Source: Capilliphycus salinus
Lineage (GTDB): Bacteria > Cyanobacteriota > Cyanobacteriia > Cyanobacteriales > Microcoleaceae
Length of the DNA: 64,000 nucleotides
Direction of reading: 5' to 3'
NCBI RefSeq assembly: GCF_047276495.1
Contig: NZ_CP178543.1
Location: 3,534,001-3,598,000, forward strand
Of the stretch, positions 6,651-16,072 are shown piece after piece. Each line of letters begins with the position of its first letter. The stretch's first letter is position 1. The notes below the pieces were generated by a model. The model was not told the origin of the DNA, made no database searches, and worked only from the letters and a program-made list of their open reading frames with translations. The position numbers and the translations under genes were made by a program.

Positions 6651-9293
6651 TTAGCGCCAATCACCTGACAGACTGAATGCAGCCCAGTAGTAAGGTTGAG
6701 CAGATTCTCCCATCAACTCCAGCACAGTTTCCCGCCAAGCTACAGCTCGTGAAGCTTTCTCAACGAGCCACTTCTGGTAGAATTTTATGCTGAACTTAGC
6801 CGCCCAAGCAGCATGAACATTCCAATGACTAGCCAGCGAACTACTTGCACCATTCAGTAAAAAAGCCCATTCTAATCCCAAGGCATCTCCACCAATTCCC
6901 TCTTTAGCTCTACCGCTAACACAAGCTTGCAAGGTAACATGGCTGCCTCGAAAATCCAGTTTTTTCTTTAGTACCTGTTGGGGTGATAGCAAACCAGCTT
7001 CGTCACTAATTTTACTGCTAGGAGGAAGTTGCCCATTTTTGGCTAACAGTAAGCCTGAATTTAGATACGGATTCTTTTTACTATGTTCCTGTTCCATTAG
7101 TGATGGAAAATCTCCGTGATTGGCAAAATGAACGATTCTTTGAGATAAGTTTAGCTTGGCAACAGTTGGCAAATCAGCATTTGTTTCTGAAACTATTTCC
7201 CCTGTTAATTGTTCGTTTAACCATTCTCCTGGCTGATTAAAAGCAGCAATCATTATCTTAGACTCCTGTTGTTTCTTTTCGGAATCATCTTGACAAACAT
7301 CCTCATTTGCCCAAACCTGAACTACGGTAAACTCATTGGGTTTTAATGATTCTCGTTTCAGTATATTTACCAGCGCCAATGCTCCCTGAATGCGAGATAA
7401 AGAAACATAATTAACCAAAGGTTTCCCCCGAAAAGGAAGATAATGCAAGGGAATCAAATGTAATTCCTCATCCGGACAATAACAAATGTGATCATTTTGT
7501 TGAATAATACCCGATGTAGCTAAAGGTTCTAGCCAGCTCACTAAAGGAGCTAGGCTTTCTGATAGGTTAATGACGTTCTTCTGCTGTCTCTTAGAGATTG
7601 TCTTGCCCCAGTTTCGGGGATCGAGAGGATCGTGATCCTCAATCTTTTTATAGTCTAGCCATTCTTGAATTTGTTTCTTGCCAATGACAATTTCTTGGGT
7701 ATGCAGAGAGCCATCTTTAGTAACTAAAACAGCGTAAGTTGCTTCATCATCCACAAAATAACTCAAATAGTGAGCATTTACTTCTTGCATTAAAAACGGA
7801 ATTTGTTGCGATGGTTCTGACAATTCTTTTTCAGAAGTTGGTTGATTCAGTTTTTCAGTGAGAACATCAGCCAATACCCTACCTTTTGCTCCTTCTATTG
7901 CGTCTAACAGTTCAATAGCTCGATTGGAGCGACAGAGCAGTTGACATAAATCCCCAAATAAGTTGGGAAATTTACGCAAGATACCTGCTCGTTTCATTGG
8001 GTGAGAAATACTCTGACGCATCTCTTCTAAGTTTTTTCGTAATGCTTGTAATACTTCAATAGCTTGCGCTTCTTGTTGTGTGCGTGAGTAGCAAAGGTAC
8101 AAACTCCACAAGGCATCATTCTCATCTTCTCTAAAATTATGTTCTCTAGCCCAATCTCGCGCTTGAATGAGAATAGGAACTGATTGGTTAATGCCTTCTG
8201 GGTTATGCCCTGTTTTTGAATCTAAAAAAATGGCTGTCGCATTGCGGATGCGCTTCTGATTTTGAAGTTGATTAAATTCCTTCCCTCCACCACTGATAAA
8301 ATCGGTTATTCTATCCATAGTAGATTGCATTCGTTTTCCCCATTCAGCTATAGATATAGATTCAGGTACATCTATTATCTTTTGCTTTAATTCGATCTCA
8401 ATAATTTGAAATAAAGCTAAATCTTCAGGGTAGAAACTTTCTCCTATAGATTTAACAGTATTTAGGATCTGTTCGTGAAAAGTAATAATAGCTTCTTTAT
8501 CCTTTATTGATTCAGGAGGAAGTATTATTGATTGCTGTATCCTTTCCATAAGTTTCTGAATCAATGCCTGAATTATTTGACGCTCAACCAAATATGCTTC
8601 AAAACACTCTTCTGTAAAAAGTGGGTTCCAGTTAGTCTGGTCTATTAATGCTATAGCTTTGTCATACTTTGCTAGTTCTATATATGACTCAATCATCTTA
8701 AGAGTGAGAGTCAATGTTGTGTCTATTGCATCGTTATATCCGTGAGATTTAAACCACTCAACTGCCCGATAATATTCTTTAGCTTTCAGCCACTGAATTG
8801 CTTTGGTAACAAACTTAATTGATTTTCTATGTTGTCCTAAAGATTGAAAACCAACGGCACAACTGACGGCACTATTTGCTGCATTGTTCCGAATTAGTGC
8901 GAGCCAATCTTCTAAATCTTGCAATTCTTTAGTATGTTCAATAGCTTTATTCGTATCTTTGAGACGATGAATCTTGGCTGAAGTCGTTTCAAAAGCTTTC
9001 TGTGATAGTTGATACGAAGTTTGACCAAGAGTGATACCCAGTTGGCAATCTATGCCTCGGCAATAAGTATCTGCTAACAGAGTAAGAGATGTTAAAATTC
9101 TGTCTGGATTAATATAGTTTAATACCTGATTTCTCATAGAAGAAGGTGGGCAAGCTGATAATATATAAGTTTTTTGTGCAACGAAATCGCCACTTTGGAA
9201 AAGCTTTACTACTGTAGCAATATCGTATTTATCTTTTATGTACATGGTCCTACCTTCAAAAGTAAAGTAGATGATTGCTTTATTTGTAAACAT
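6651..9293 (-). CDS. CHAT-domain caspase-like protease with TPR-like N-terminus
   Basis: An 880-residue protein. The C-terminal CHAT domain (about 530-880) has the catalytic histidine in HFANHG (His726) and the cysteine in LQACVSG (Cys791), followed by GGDALGLEWAFLLNGASSSLASHW, a hallmark of the family. The N-terminal half is built of helical pairs consistent with TPR repeats. There is no signal peptide or membrane segment. AAGGAG lies 7-10 nt before the ATG at 9293, so this start is preferred over the ATG 16 codons later. CHAT proteases cut a dedicated partner on a stress or phage signal in characterised systems. The adjacent 170-residue gene is the obvious candidate partner (inference). Confidence 0.88.
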   Translation of the reverse strand: MFTNKAIIYFTFEGRTMYIKDKYDIATVVKLFQSGDFVAQKTYILSACPPSSMRNQVLNYINPDRILTSLTLLADTYCRGIDCQLGITLGQTSYQLSQKAFETTSAKIHRLKDTNKAIEHTKELQDLEDWLALIRNNAANSAVSCAVGFQSLGQHRKSIKFVTKAIQWLKAKEYYRAVEWFKSHGYNDAIDTTLTLTLKMIESYIELAKYDKAIALIDQTNWNPLFTEECFEAYLVERQIIQALIQKLMERIQQSIILPPESIKDKEAIITFHEQILNTVKSIGESFYPEDLALFQIIEIELKQKIIDVPESISIAEWGKRMQSTMDRITDFISGGGKEFNQLQNQKRIRNATAIFLDSKTGHNPEGINQSVPILIQARDWAREHNFREDENDALWSLYLCYSRTQQEAQAIEVLQALRKNLEEMRQSISHPMKRAGILRKFPNLFGDLCQLLCRSNRAIELLDAIEGAKGRVLADVLTEKLNQPTSEKELSEPSQQIPFLMQEVNAHYLSYFVDDEATYAVLVTKDGSLHTQEIVIGKKQIQEWLDYKKIEDHDPLDPRNWGKTISKRQQKNVINLSESLAPLVSWLEPLATSGIIQQNDHICYCPDEELHLIPLHYLPFRGKPLVNYVSLSRIQGALALVNILKRESLKPNEFTVVQVWANEDVCQDDSEKKQQESKIMIAAFNQPGEWLNEQLTGEIVSETNADLPTVAKLNLSQRIVHFANHGDFPSLMEQEHSKKNPYLNSGLLLAKNGQLPPSSKISDEAGLLSPQQVLKKKLDFRGSHVTLQACVSGRAKEGIGGDALGLEWAFLLNGASSSLASHWNVHAAWAAKFSIKFYQKWLVEKASRAVAWRETVLELMGESAQPYYWAAFSLSGDWR

Positions 9294-9308
9294 TTTTAAT
9301 CTCCTTAT

Positions 9309-9434
9309 TTATCGTTGAGTTTTAGATGCTATATCTGCTAGAAAAAAGCCCTCAGCATCAATGACAAACTTTACTGGTGGCAGATACTCCCAAACAAATC
9401 TGTTGTCATGAATAGCGTTAACAGACGCAAATAC
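9309..9434 (-). pseudogene. Short orphan coding remnant
   Basis: 41 sense codons without a start, between a TGA and a TAA. The product contains NRFVWEYLPPVKFVIDAEG and ends SKTQR. It looks protein-like and lies just upstream of the CHAT gene in the same direction. It may be the tail of a lost upstream gene. No family recognised. Confidence 0.3.
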
Positions 9435-9554
9435 TCACGACAAAACTGTAGTTGCAAGCTAATGATGTAGCAGCAATGTTTCAGCGAACTTGCAAATAGA
9501 ATGTAGAAACTTTGATTCGATCAGTAGATGTACCTAAATTAAATGATCAATATT

Positions 9555-9614
9555 AGTTGAAGGCAATACGGCAAGTTTAATATTTTGTATTAATTCACCT
9601 AGATACCTTCAACT
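9555..9614. repeat. MITE-like 60-bp element with 9-bp terminal inverted repeats
   Basis: It begins AGTTGAAGGCAATA and ends TACCTTCAACT; the outer 9 bases are perfectly inverted (AGTTGAAGG / CCTTCAACT). The interior is AT-rich. A diverged second copy lies at 9952-10013. Confidence 0.55.
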
Positions 9615-9860
9615 TTGGGTCATAAGAGCGATCGCAACCTACAACTTCACAACTATCTCTCAACTGAGAACTCGCAATGACTTGGCGATCGCTTCCTATC
9701 CTTTGCGGGACTTCTCGCAACACTCGACAACCATTATCAATGCAACCTGAAATTCCGATATTTGACCGCTTGGGGCTTCACCTAAAGCGGTTAACTGGCA
9801 AAAACTGAACTCTAGGTTGGCGGTGATCGCGCTGACCTAAATTCGTGTCTAATTCATAGG

Positions 9861-9885
9861 CTATTGGGGGAAACTCTCCCAATAG
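9861..9885. terminator. Hairpin without strong T-run
   Basis: CTATTGGG and CCCAATAG form an 8-bp stem around a 9-nt loop. Neither flank has a long T-run, so termination is only possible. Confidence 0.35.
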
Positions 9886-9951
9886 TTTACTGAAAATAAA
9901 ATTGAAAATTTTTGATTCTTAAGTAAATGCACTCAAGTAAATTATAATACC

Positions 9952-10013
9952 AGTTGAACGCAATAGGGCTAAATTTATATTTTGTAATAATTAACCTAGA
10001 GTACCTTCAATCT
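9952..10013. repeat. Diverged second copy of the MITE-like element
   Basis: AGTTGAACGCAATA...TATTTTGTAATAATTAACCTAGAGTACC matches the first copy over most of its length, but its terminal inverted repeats have decayed. Confidence 0.45.
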
Positions 10014-10061
10014 TTGATCAAGGAAGCAATCACTACTTAGTCAGGATAATTTTGATGGTCG

Positions 10062-10085
10062 AGTCACTCAAATGAGTGACTTTTT
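10062..10085 (+). terminator. Rho-independent terminator-like hairpin
   Basis: AGTCACTC - AAAT - GAGTGACT is a perfect 8-bp stem followed by TTTT on the plus strand. No plus-strand gene precedes it, so it may end an unrecognised short RNA. Confidence 0.5.
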
Positions 10086-10255
10086 GTATGAATTGGCTAA
10101 TTTTTAATGACGCTGAATCTTTGTACTGATCAATAAATAAAGCGAACAGATTATCTTGAAAACTTTATGTATTATTTCGTCAATAAAGATATCTAACTAA
10201 ATTTTAAATTTTTAAACGTTCTTAAACAAGAATTAAAACCAATTATTTTCAAGTA

Positions 10256-10297
10256 TTAAGAAATCCGCCACCCCACTTTCTTATTCGCGCAGAACAA
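10256..10297. repeat. 23-nt repeat abutting the 17-nt dispersed motif
   Basis: 10256-10278 is the second exact copy of the repeat at 5180. TTATTCGCGCAGAACAA (10281-10297) follows after two bases. Confidence 0.65.
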
Positions 10298-10426
10298 CAA
10301 AATCCCAAGATCTACTGACCCATAGAGATTTTTGCTCAATCCGAAAAAAAGTAGAGCCATTTCAGAAAAAAATATAGAGCCTCTGTGATAGCGCTCTCAA
10401 CAAAATAAGGTAAAGAGGATTGAAGT

Positions 10427-11242
10427 ATGGGAACTTACAATGGTGACAGTTCTAGCAACAGCTTTACTGCTTACAGGGAGTGGTCTTTCTGGCCATTTTC
10501 TAAAGAATGGAAAGCTTGGGATATTTCTGGTCGTGATGGAAATGACACTTTAATCGGTAGTCCTAAAAACGATACCATCGGTGGTGATCGAGGTAGTGAT
10601 AGTCTGATTGGAAATGATGGTAGCGATTTTCTGTATGGTTCTCTAGAAAACGATAGCCTCTGGGGGGGAGACGGAAATGATGAACTTAATGGTGGATATG
10701 GATCGGATTTTCTTAGTGGCCAAAATGGAGAAGATCTACTCTCTGGCAGCAGCGGGGACGACATTTTATTCGGAGGTGAGGGAAGCGACACAGTTCAAGG
10801 CGGTAGCGGTAAAGACTCTATTTATGGAGAGCTAGGAAATGATGTACTCCACGGAGATGGCAGTTTCTGTGAAGGTGATAGCTATGAGGTCGATGGCGAT
10901 ATTGTTGGAACTATCCAACCTCTTTGTGTAGAGCCAGAAGGAAATGATAGCAGTTATAGCGATTACATCAATGGAGGAGGGGGGCAAGATACTATTGGCG
11001 GTGGATTCGGCAATGACCTTATCTATGGTGAAGGGGGTGATGATGATATTTATGGTGGTGAAATTCCTGAATTATTCGCAAGTTTAGATAATCAAGGTAA
11101 CGATACTGTATATGGTGGCGATGGAAATGATAATTTAACTACTCATGCTGGAGACGATCAACTATTTGGTGGTAATGGAGAAGATCAGTTAATTTCTTAT
11201 GGTGGAGATGATTATTTATTCGGTTACCCATCAGCCAACTGA
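10427..11242 (+). CDS. RTX calcium-binding protein, C-terminally truncated
   Basis: A 271-residue protein of GGxGxDxLxG nonapeptides from about residue 45 onward (GGDGNDELNGGYGSDFLSGQ and many more), which form calcium-binding parallel beta-rolls in type I secreted proteins. The N-terminal 40 residues (MGTYNGDSSSNSFTAYREWS) have no signal peptide, as usual for this route. RTX proteins normally end with a domain holding the secretion signal. Here the repeats stop abruptly at DYLFG followed by five unrelated residues, where the DNA joins a PEP-CTERM fragment. The truncation should remove the export signal. Confidence 0.8.
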   Translation: MGTYNGDSSSNSFTAYREWSFWPFSKEWKAWDISGRDGNDTLIGSPKNDTIGGDRGSDSLIGNDGSDFLYGSLENDSLWGGDGNDELNGGYGSDFLSGQNGEDLLSGSSGDDILFGGEGSDTVQGGSGKDSIYGELGNDVLHGDGSFCEGDSYEVDGDIVGTIQPLCVEPEGNDSSYSDYINGGGGQDTIGGGFGNDLIYGEGGDDDIYGGEIPELFASLDNQGNDTVYGGDGNDNLTTHAGDDQLFGGNGEDQLISYGGDDYLFGYPSAN

Positions 11243-11643
11243 TTATTACTCGGGCCAATCCAAATGACTTGAATTTGGATTTACCAACTCCGGAGTTTTC
11301 GGATATTTATTCTGGTGACGAAACCGATAATGTATTGTTGGGTTTATCAGATACTTTTGCCATTTTTAATATTTTTAGCCCCACCGAAGGCATCGCCGAC
11401 AATCGGGGTACTGTTACTATTGTTGGCGGCGAGGGTGTATTTGAGGGCGCAGGCGGTGAAGCCAGTTTTATCGAAACTAGCACGTTCAATCCCAGCAATC
11501 TCAGCGGTATTCTGGTGGGTGAAGTTCCCATAGAATTCTCCGTCGAGATTCCCCAAGCCGTCCCCGAACCCGCAACAAATGCAACCCTGATCGGTTTTGG
11601 TATCATTGGCGCTGGTATGCTGCGGCGACGTTTTTCTAACTAG
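11212..11643 (+). pseudogene. C-terminal fragment of a PEP-CTERM-anchored protein
   Basis: An open frame with no normal start (first TTG at 11269) and no signal peptide. It ends in a full PEP-CTERM sorting signal: VPEPA, a hydrophobic helix (LIGFGIIGAG) and RRR. The middle part (GVFEGAGGEASFIETSTFNP) looks like an extracellular beta domain. Exosortase substrates need a signal peptide, so this is the 3' end of a gene joined to the RTX gene by rearrangement near 11222. Confidence 0.65.
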
Positions 11644-11720
11644 GTTTTACTCTCATCAATAAATCAAATGATAGTCCCATTGCCGGGGCCTTTTTATTGG
11701 CTGAATCTCGACAATATTTC

Positions 11721-11737
11721 TTATTCGCGCAGAACAA
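11721..11737. repeat. Dispersed 17-nt motif
   Basis: TTATTCGCGCAGAACAA, identical to the copy at 10281. The two lie on either side of the RTX and PEP-CTERM fragments, in the same orientation. Confidence 0.6.
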
Positions 11738-11754
11738 AGACTTTTCTAACTTAT

Positions 11755-11976
11755 TTAGAAACCCCATAAGAAATTATCGCTTGGAAGAAATATAGAGTCT
11801 GACTCCGAACCCGAAGGCTGTGCTAACGTTATCGTTCCACCTGGAGCGGACAATGAACCCGTATTGGTGCTTGATTCGGTACTCTCAAGACTCGTTCCGT
11901 AAGCCTCAAAATTTTGTAAGATTTGAACTCCAGAGAGATTGTTGTTGTAGATAATAATGTATGCAACTGATTCCAT
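11755..11976 (-). CDS. Small hypothetical protein
   Basis: 73 residues: MESVAYIIIYNNNLSGVQIL, then a Ser/Gly-rich half (SSTNTGSLSAPGGTITLAQP) ending FLWGF. It lies downstream of another short minus-strand gene 63 bp away, so the two may form an operon. No family recognised. Confidence 0.4.
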   Translation of the reverse strand: MESVAYIIIYNNNLSGVQILQNFEAYGTSLESTESSTNTGSLSAPGGTITLAQPSGSESDSIFLPSDNFLWGF

Positions 11977-12039
11977 TGTCTTAATATTGATTGAATAAGT
12001 TTACTAGGGATTGGCAAGTTTTGTGTGAGCTTTGAGGTT

Positions 12040-12255
12040 TTAAAACCAAGTCTGCTGAAAGCTGCTGTCATAAAATACTGGAAATTCACTCAAGACTTCT
12101 CCGGTTTCAGAAGTCAAGTCAGTAACAACTGCAATCGGCGTTCTATTTCCTAGAGTGGAGACTTCAGCAGCTTCAAAGGTTTCTACAAGTTCAACCTCAT
12201 TGTGAACAACGGTGTGGTCGTAGGATGTCAATCTAATGCGGATTTTTTCATTCAT
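12040..12255 (-). CDS. Small hypothetical protein
   Basis: 71 residues starting MNEKIRIRLTSYDHTVVHNE and rich in alternating hydrophobic strands. It has the charge and codon pattern of a real soluble protein. First gene of a possible two-gene minus-strand unit. No family recognised. Confidence 0.45.
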   Translation of the reverse strand: MNEKIRIRLTSYDHTVVHNEVELVETFEAAEVSTLGNRTPIAVVTDLTSETGEVLSEFPVFYDSSFQQTWF

Positions 12256-12629
12256 GTGTCTAAGATATCAACGACTGAGCTTTTGTTTGGTTTAACATTT
12301 ATTTGGCTTTGAAGCAAGTCGCACAAATAAGGGACAGACCCTCCGGGAATAACTGGATGTTCTGGAAATTCTTACTTGATTTTCGTCATTCGCATAAAAG
12401 CTGTAGTCGGTTTCGGAGTTGAGGTCTAATCTAGGAGATGACGGGCGAAAACTCCAGGGGAAACCGCTTTGAATCAGATGGCTGTTGGGTTTAGGTAAAA
12501 AGAGACTACGGATTTTGATTTGAGTTTCTTAGGAATGGTTCGGTTATTTTTTAATTCTTGTTTCCGATATTTAATTAATAGTTGGCGGTGCGTTTATTTG
12601 AGCTTCAGTTTGACTGCGGGAGAATCATC
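12256..12629. other. Intergenic region with a 19-nt dispersed motif
   Basis: No gene seen. It holds TTTCGTCATTCGCATAAAA at 12381-12399, a motif found again at 13084 and inverted at 15924. Confidence 0.45.
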
Positions 12630-12788
12630 ATGGAGATTTTGTTGGTGTTTGTTGGAATTTTTCTCATAGTGGTGCTGGTTTTTATCATTCCCTTGTTAAT
12701 TCCAGTCGCTTTTTTTGTGGGGATAGGATTGTTGGTTTTGTTGTGTACAGAAGCCATTATTCTATTTTTCAAGGCATTGGGAGGATAA
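12630..12788 (+). CDS. Single-span or hairpin membrane peptide (52 residues)
   Basis: From ATG at 12630 with GGGAGA seven bases upstream. The product is almost wholly hydrophobic: MEILLVFVGIFLIVVLVFII, PLLIPVAF, then GIGLLVLLCTEAIILFF, so two membrane helices with a proline turn. No family recognised. Confidence 0.5.
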   Translation: MEILLVFVGIFLIVVLVFIIPLLIPVAFFVGIGLLVLLCTEAIILFFKALGG

Positions 12789-13410
12789 CTTTTAAGTTTA
12801 AATTTTTCGGTCAAAGTGATAGCTCCGGCATCTCATGATTTTTTGTTTGCTAACTTGGTGGGTTGCTCAAACATTCTTTTAGGGTCAGAGGTCAAGGTGG
12901 TGACTAAAACCTTGATTTTTCCTGAGTCGTACATTGAATAAACCGTGATTTTACGGAGACTGACCCAATTAATCGTACACATAAAAATTACAAAGTTGCG
13001 TAGGCTTACTGATGACTTTCTGTAAGAAAACCCTTAATCTTGAAAGTAGAGTTCTTCAAGCCGACTTGGAAAACCCGCTCACGTTTCGTCATTCGCATGA
13101 AAATGCAACCCCATTTTCAAAAGTCGAGGTAAATTAAAATTGTCATAGAACTAAAACTCAATGAACGTCTATACTTTAAAGCTTTATTCGCTGTTGTGAA
13201 GCTCCCTCGGTAATTCTGAGCCAAATTAGAGGAGAATTTCTGAAAGACTGCTGAAACAATTACACAAACGCTAGTTATTACATTTATTGTGCTGTACGAG
13301 ACTGGCTAATTGATGAGTTAATCGATGCGGGATGAAACCAGTATTTACTGCGGCTAAATCTTGATTGAACATTATTGATTTGCACTCGGGAAATTTCGAG
13401 TAATTTTTCA
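12789..13410. other. Intergenic region before the kinase-WYL gene
   Basis: No gene seen. Contains the motif TTTCGTCATTCGCATGAAAA at 13084-13103. The promoter of the kinase-WYL gene should lie here. Confidence 0.45.
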
Positions 13411-15480
13411 ATGAAAACTAATCAGCTAATTTGTCATTTTATCATAGGAGTTTCGGGGGCGGGAAAGTCAACTTTTGCGGCTCGACTCGCAACATTGGGG
13501 AACTTTGCGCTGATCTCAACCGATAACATTCGCAGTCAACTTTATGGGAATGAAATAACTCAAGGGCAATGGCATGAAATCGAAATGGAAGTCCTGCGAC
13601 AAGTTCAAGAAAATGTAGCTTTGGGAAAGCCAGTTATTTATGATGCGACCAATACCAAACGTTCTTGGCGAATGGCTTTACTCCAGCAATTTTCCCGGCA
13701 AGATTGTGATTGGATGGCGTGGTATCTAAAAACGCCCCTTTCGGTTTGTTTGCAGTGGAACCAAAAACGTGATCGCCATGTTCCCGAAAATATTATTGCA
13801 GAAATGTACCAACATCTGCAAGATTTTCCACCTATCATTGCGGAAGGGTTTGCCGCCGTTACGACCATTCAAAATGCCGAGTTTGATTCTCACAAAATTC
13901 AACAAAAAATTACTTCATTACCTCGGAGTCTCACCAACCGAAATAACCGCACCCAAAATGAAAAAATAGAGTTTCATGCTTATTCTAGTCTGTTAGATTT
14001 TGAACGGTTGATGCACTTAATCGCTTTACTAATTGAATATCCCGGTTTGGGTACATTACAAGAAAATTCCTCCGAGGAGTTATTAAAAGTTTTGGGTGAA
14101 GTTCCTCAATTTCCAGATTCTTTGGCTGAAATCACAACAGTTCTGGAGAAACTTAAAGGTAAAATTTATGCAGACCGCAAAGCATTAACAGAAGATTTAC
14201 ATTTTTTAGAAGAAAATGGCTTGCTCCATCAAAAACAACAGTTTGACCAAACTTTAGCTCCTGTAGAAATACAAATTCTGCCTTGTTCTCATGCAGAAAT
14301 TACTGCTCATACTTATTCTGATATTAAACCGTTTAAGCGATTACTGACGGTTATTCGCTTAATTCTCAATCAGCCATTTCTCACCGATACCGGAAAGGGA
14401 AGCTTGAAAACTTTAGCCAAAGTTTTATCTCAACAATCGGGAATAGAAGGAGACTGCTATCATCAACTGCGTAAGGATATTGAAAAAGTCCTCAAACCCT
14501 ATAATATTTTACCCCCATTTTCCCTGAAACAGGGCTATTTTGCGGGGACGGGTATTTTATCTCGCTCCGAACTCAAACAAATATTTGGGATTTTACAAAC
14601 CCATGCTAAAAGTATAGAAGATCCTATTGCATTAGAAACTTATCAACTGTTTTCGGAACGGATGGCGTTAAGTGATTTAGACGGGTATTCACCCTATCCC
14701 GTCAGAGCAATTGCTCATCGGTGTATAGTTAACTCAAATCATCTTCATAGTAGCGTTCTTCTGTGCAATTTGCGACAGGTCGAGGAAATAATTGAAAGCG
14801 GAGAATTAGTTAAATTAGGGCGTTTGGCGGGACGGGGAAGGTTTCCTGGAGATAGAGAAGATGAATTTCTCGCTTGGCCATTACAAATTGTATTTTACCG
14901 TTTTGCGTGGTATTTGGGCTTTGAACATGAAGGGGGTTCTCAACCGGGATTATTGCGGTTTGAACGGTTAGACCGCTTATTTTTAGGGCGGCGAATGATG
15001 AAAACTCGCAGTCGGGAAGAACAAGAAATTTCTCTCCGAAATTTACAACGACTTTTAGAAGCCAGTCCCGTTATTTTTCTTGGGAGAAGCGCTATCGAGC
15101 AGCAAAAGTTTCTGAGTCGGAAGCCAGCAATTCGTTCGGAAGTAGAGGTTAAAATTGAACTCTGGTTTGATGATGAAACCTTTCGTTTTATTAGTGAGGG
15201 AACGAAGCGTTTTCCACTTCGCCAGATGAAAATGTCTCCTCCCCTGTCTGGGCCGAACGATTTTACCGGGCGAAAAAAGTTTATTTTCTTTACCTAGAAC
15301 GGGAGACTTTCAATTTCCAAATCGATTTCGGGTCGTGTTTCCTCGATGGTCGCTTCAGGATTTTGATTTTGTGAGTTGGATTCTCAGTTTTGGGGGTCAA
15401 GTGAAAGTGATTCAACCTCAAGAACTCATTGATATTATACAGGACAGAGCCGAAAGTATCATTAAGGTTTATCAAAGTTA
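13411..15480 (+). pseudogene. P-loop kinase fused to WYL-domain regulator, C-terminal frameshift
   Basis: ATG at 13411 fits best, because the open upstream codons lack a site. Residues 1-170 form a P-loop kinase: Walker A GVSGAGKS at 13-20, TDNIRSQLYG, then DATNTKRSW, like polynucleotide-kinase-type AAA_33 domains. A winged-helix-like region follows, then a WYL ligand-binding domain (LAWPLQIVFYRFAWYLGFEH). The frame ends at TAG 15295-15297, but the WYL tail continues in the +1 frame (LFSLPRTGDFQFPNRFRVVF to a stop at 15480). A slip near 15250-15275, close to a run of six A, fits. It flanks the Cmr locus, opposite the intact WYL gene. The fusion may sense nucleotides or RNA ends; this is inference. 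Confidence 0.75.
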
Positions 15481-15616
15481 GCTGAATTTTCTAATTTTTT
15501 CTATTTTTCTAAAACCTGGGGAGGCATCAATTCTTAGATTTGGACTTCATCTCCAATCCCGGTTTGACAAGAAGAGAAGTAATAGGACAGAAGAATCAAA
15601 ACTTTACTGCTATAAG

Positions 15617-15648
15617 AAAAGGGGAGATAATAGCTATCTCTCCTTTTT
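15617..15648 (+). terminator. Rho-independent terminator
   Basis: GGGGAGATA and TATCTCTCC pair over 9 bp (one G-U) with a 5-nt loop, followed by TTTTTG on the plus strand. It lies 137 bp past the kinase-WYL stop. The minus side has AAAA, so it may work in both directions. Confidence 0.65.
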
Positions 15649-15688
15649 GTTTAACCCGAAAATTAGGGGTTAGTTTTGCTGCAATAAA

Positions 15689-15856
15689 TTAATCATCATA
15701 GGGACTTCCCCAGTCTACAGGTTCCTCATTAGTTCGGCGCTTTAACTCAATACGATTCGCATAAAATCTGCGCGGAGGTGGTGAGGGCTTTGGAGGTGAG
15801 GGCCAAAAGAATGACATTAGTAATACGACTGCGATCGCCAATCCTACTCCGTCCAA
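15689..15856 (-). CDS. Small membrane-anchored protein (55 residues)
   Basis: TTG start preceded by GGGAGA at 7-nt spacing. The product has one hydrophobic helix (VGLAIAVVLLMSFFW), a proline-rich linker (PSPPKPSPPPRR) and an acidic tail ending DWGSPYDD. No ATG lies in a usable position. No family recognised, but composition and RBS support a real gene. Confidence 0.5.
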   Translation of the reverse strand: MDGVGLAIAVVLLMSFFWPSPPKPSPPPRRFYANRIELKRRTNEEPVDWGSPYDD

Positions 15857-16072
15857 TTGCTGTTCTCCCTGATATTAGTTTTCTTACTTATTAGGATGAA
15901 CTATTTATTTAAGTCGGGGGATGTTTTTTATGCGAATGACAAATTTTTATCCGGGAGTTAAAAAACCGACTTTTACAAGCAGCCGGGATTTGGATTTGAA
16001 TTAGTTTGCCCAACAGAATCTATATTCTCTAGCGAGTTCAGGAAAAATTTTAATTTTGTATTTTTTTCAACT
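15857..16072. other. Intergenic
   Basis: Carries the right-hand copy of the 20-nt motif at 15924-15943; nothing else recognised. Confidence 0.4.

Larger units (their letters stand above)
9435..10426. other. Long non-coding stretch with repeats and hairpins
   Basis: No credible gene is visible in about 990 bp. It contains two MITE-like elements (9555 and 9952), a hairpin (9861-9885), a terminator-like hairpin with T-run (10062), the 23-nt repeat (10256) and a copy of the 17-nt motif (10281). The promoter for the RTX gene at 10427 must lie at its right end. Confidence 0.6.
13084..15943. repeat. Inverted pair of a 20-nt motif framing the kinase-WYL gene
   Basis: TTTCGTCATTCGCATGAAAA at 13084-13103 and TTTTTTATGCGAATGACAAA at 15924-15943 are inverted copies sharing GTCATTCGCAT. 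A third, direct copy is at 12381. They bracket 13411-15856. Confidence 0.5.

Noticed and set aside
10471..10791. Open frame opposite to the RTX repeats, rich in Pro and Ser
   Set aside because: An antisense shadow produced by the GGxGxD repeat codons. The same artefact occurs at 48857, 54900, 57012 and 59913.
11655..11695. Possible terminator after the PEP-CTERM fragment
   Set aside because: There is a T-run after GGGGCC, but no stem longer than 4-5 bp could be drawn.
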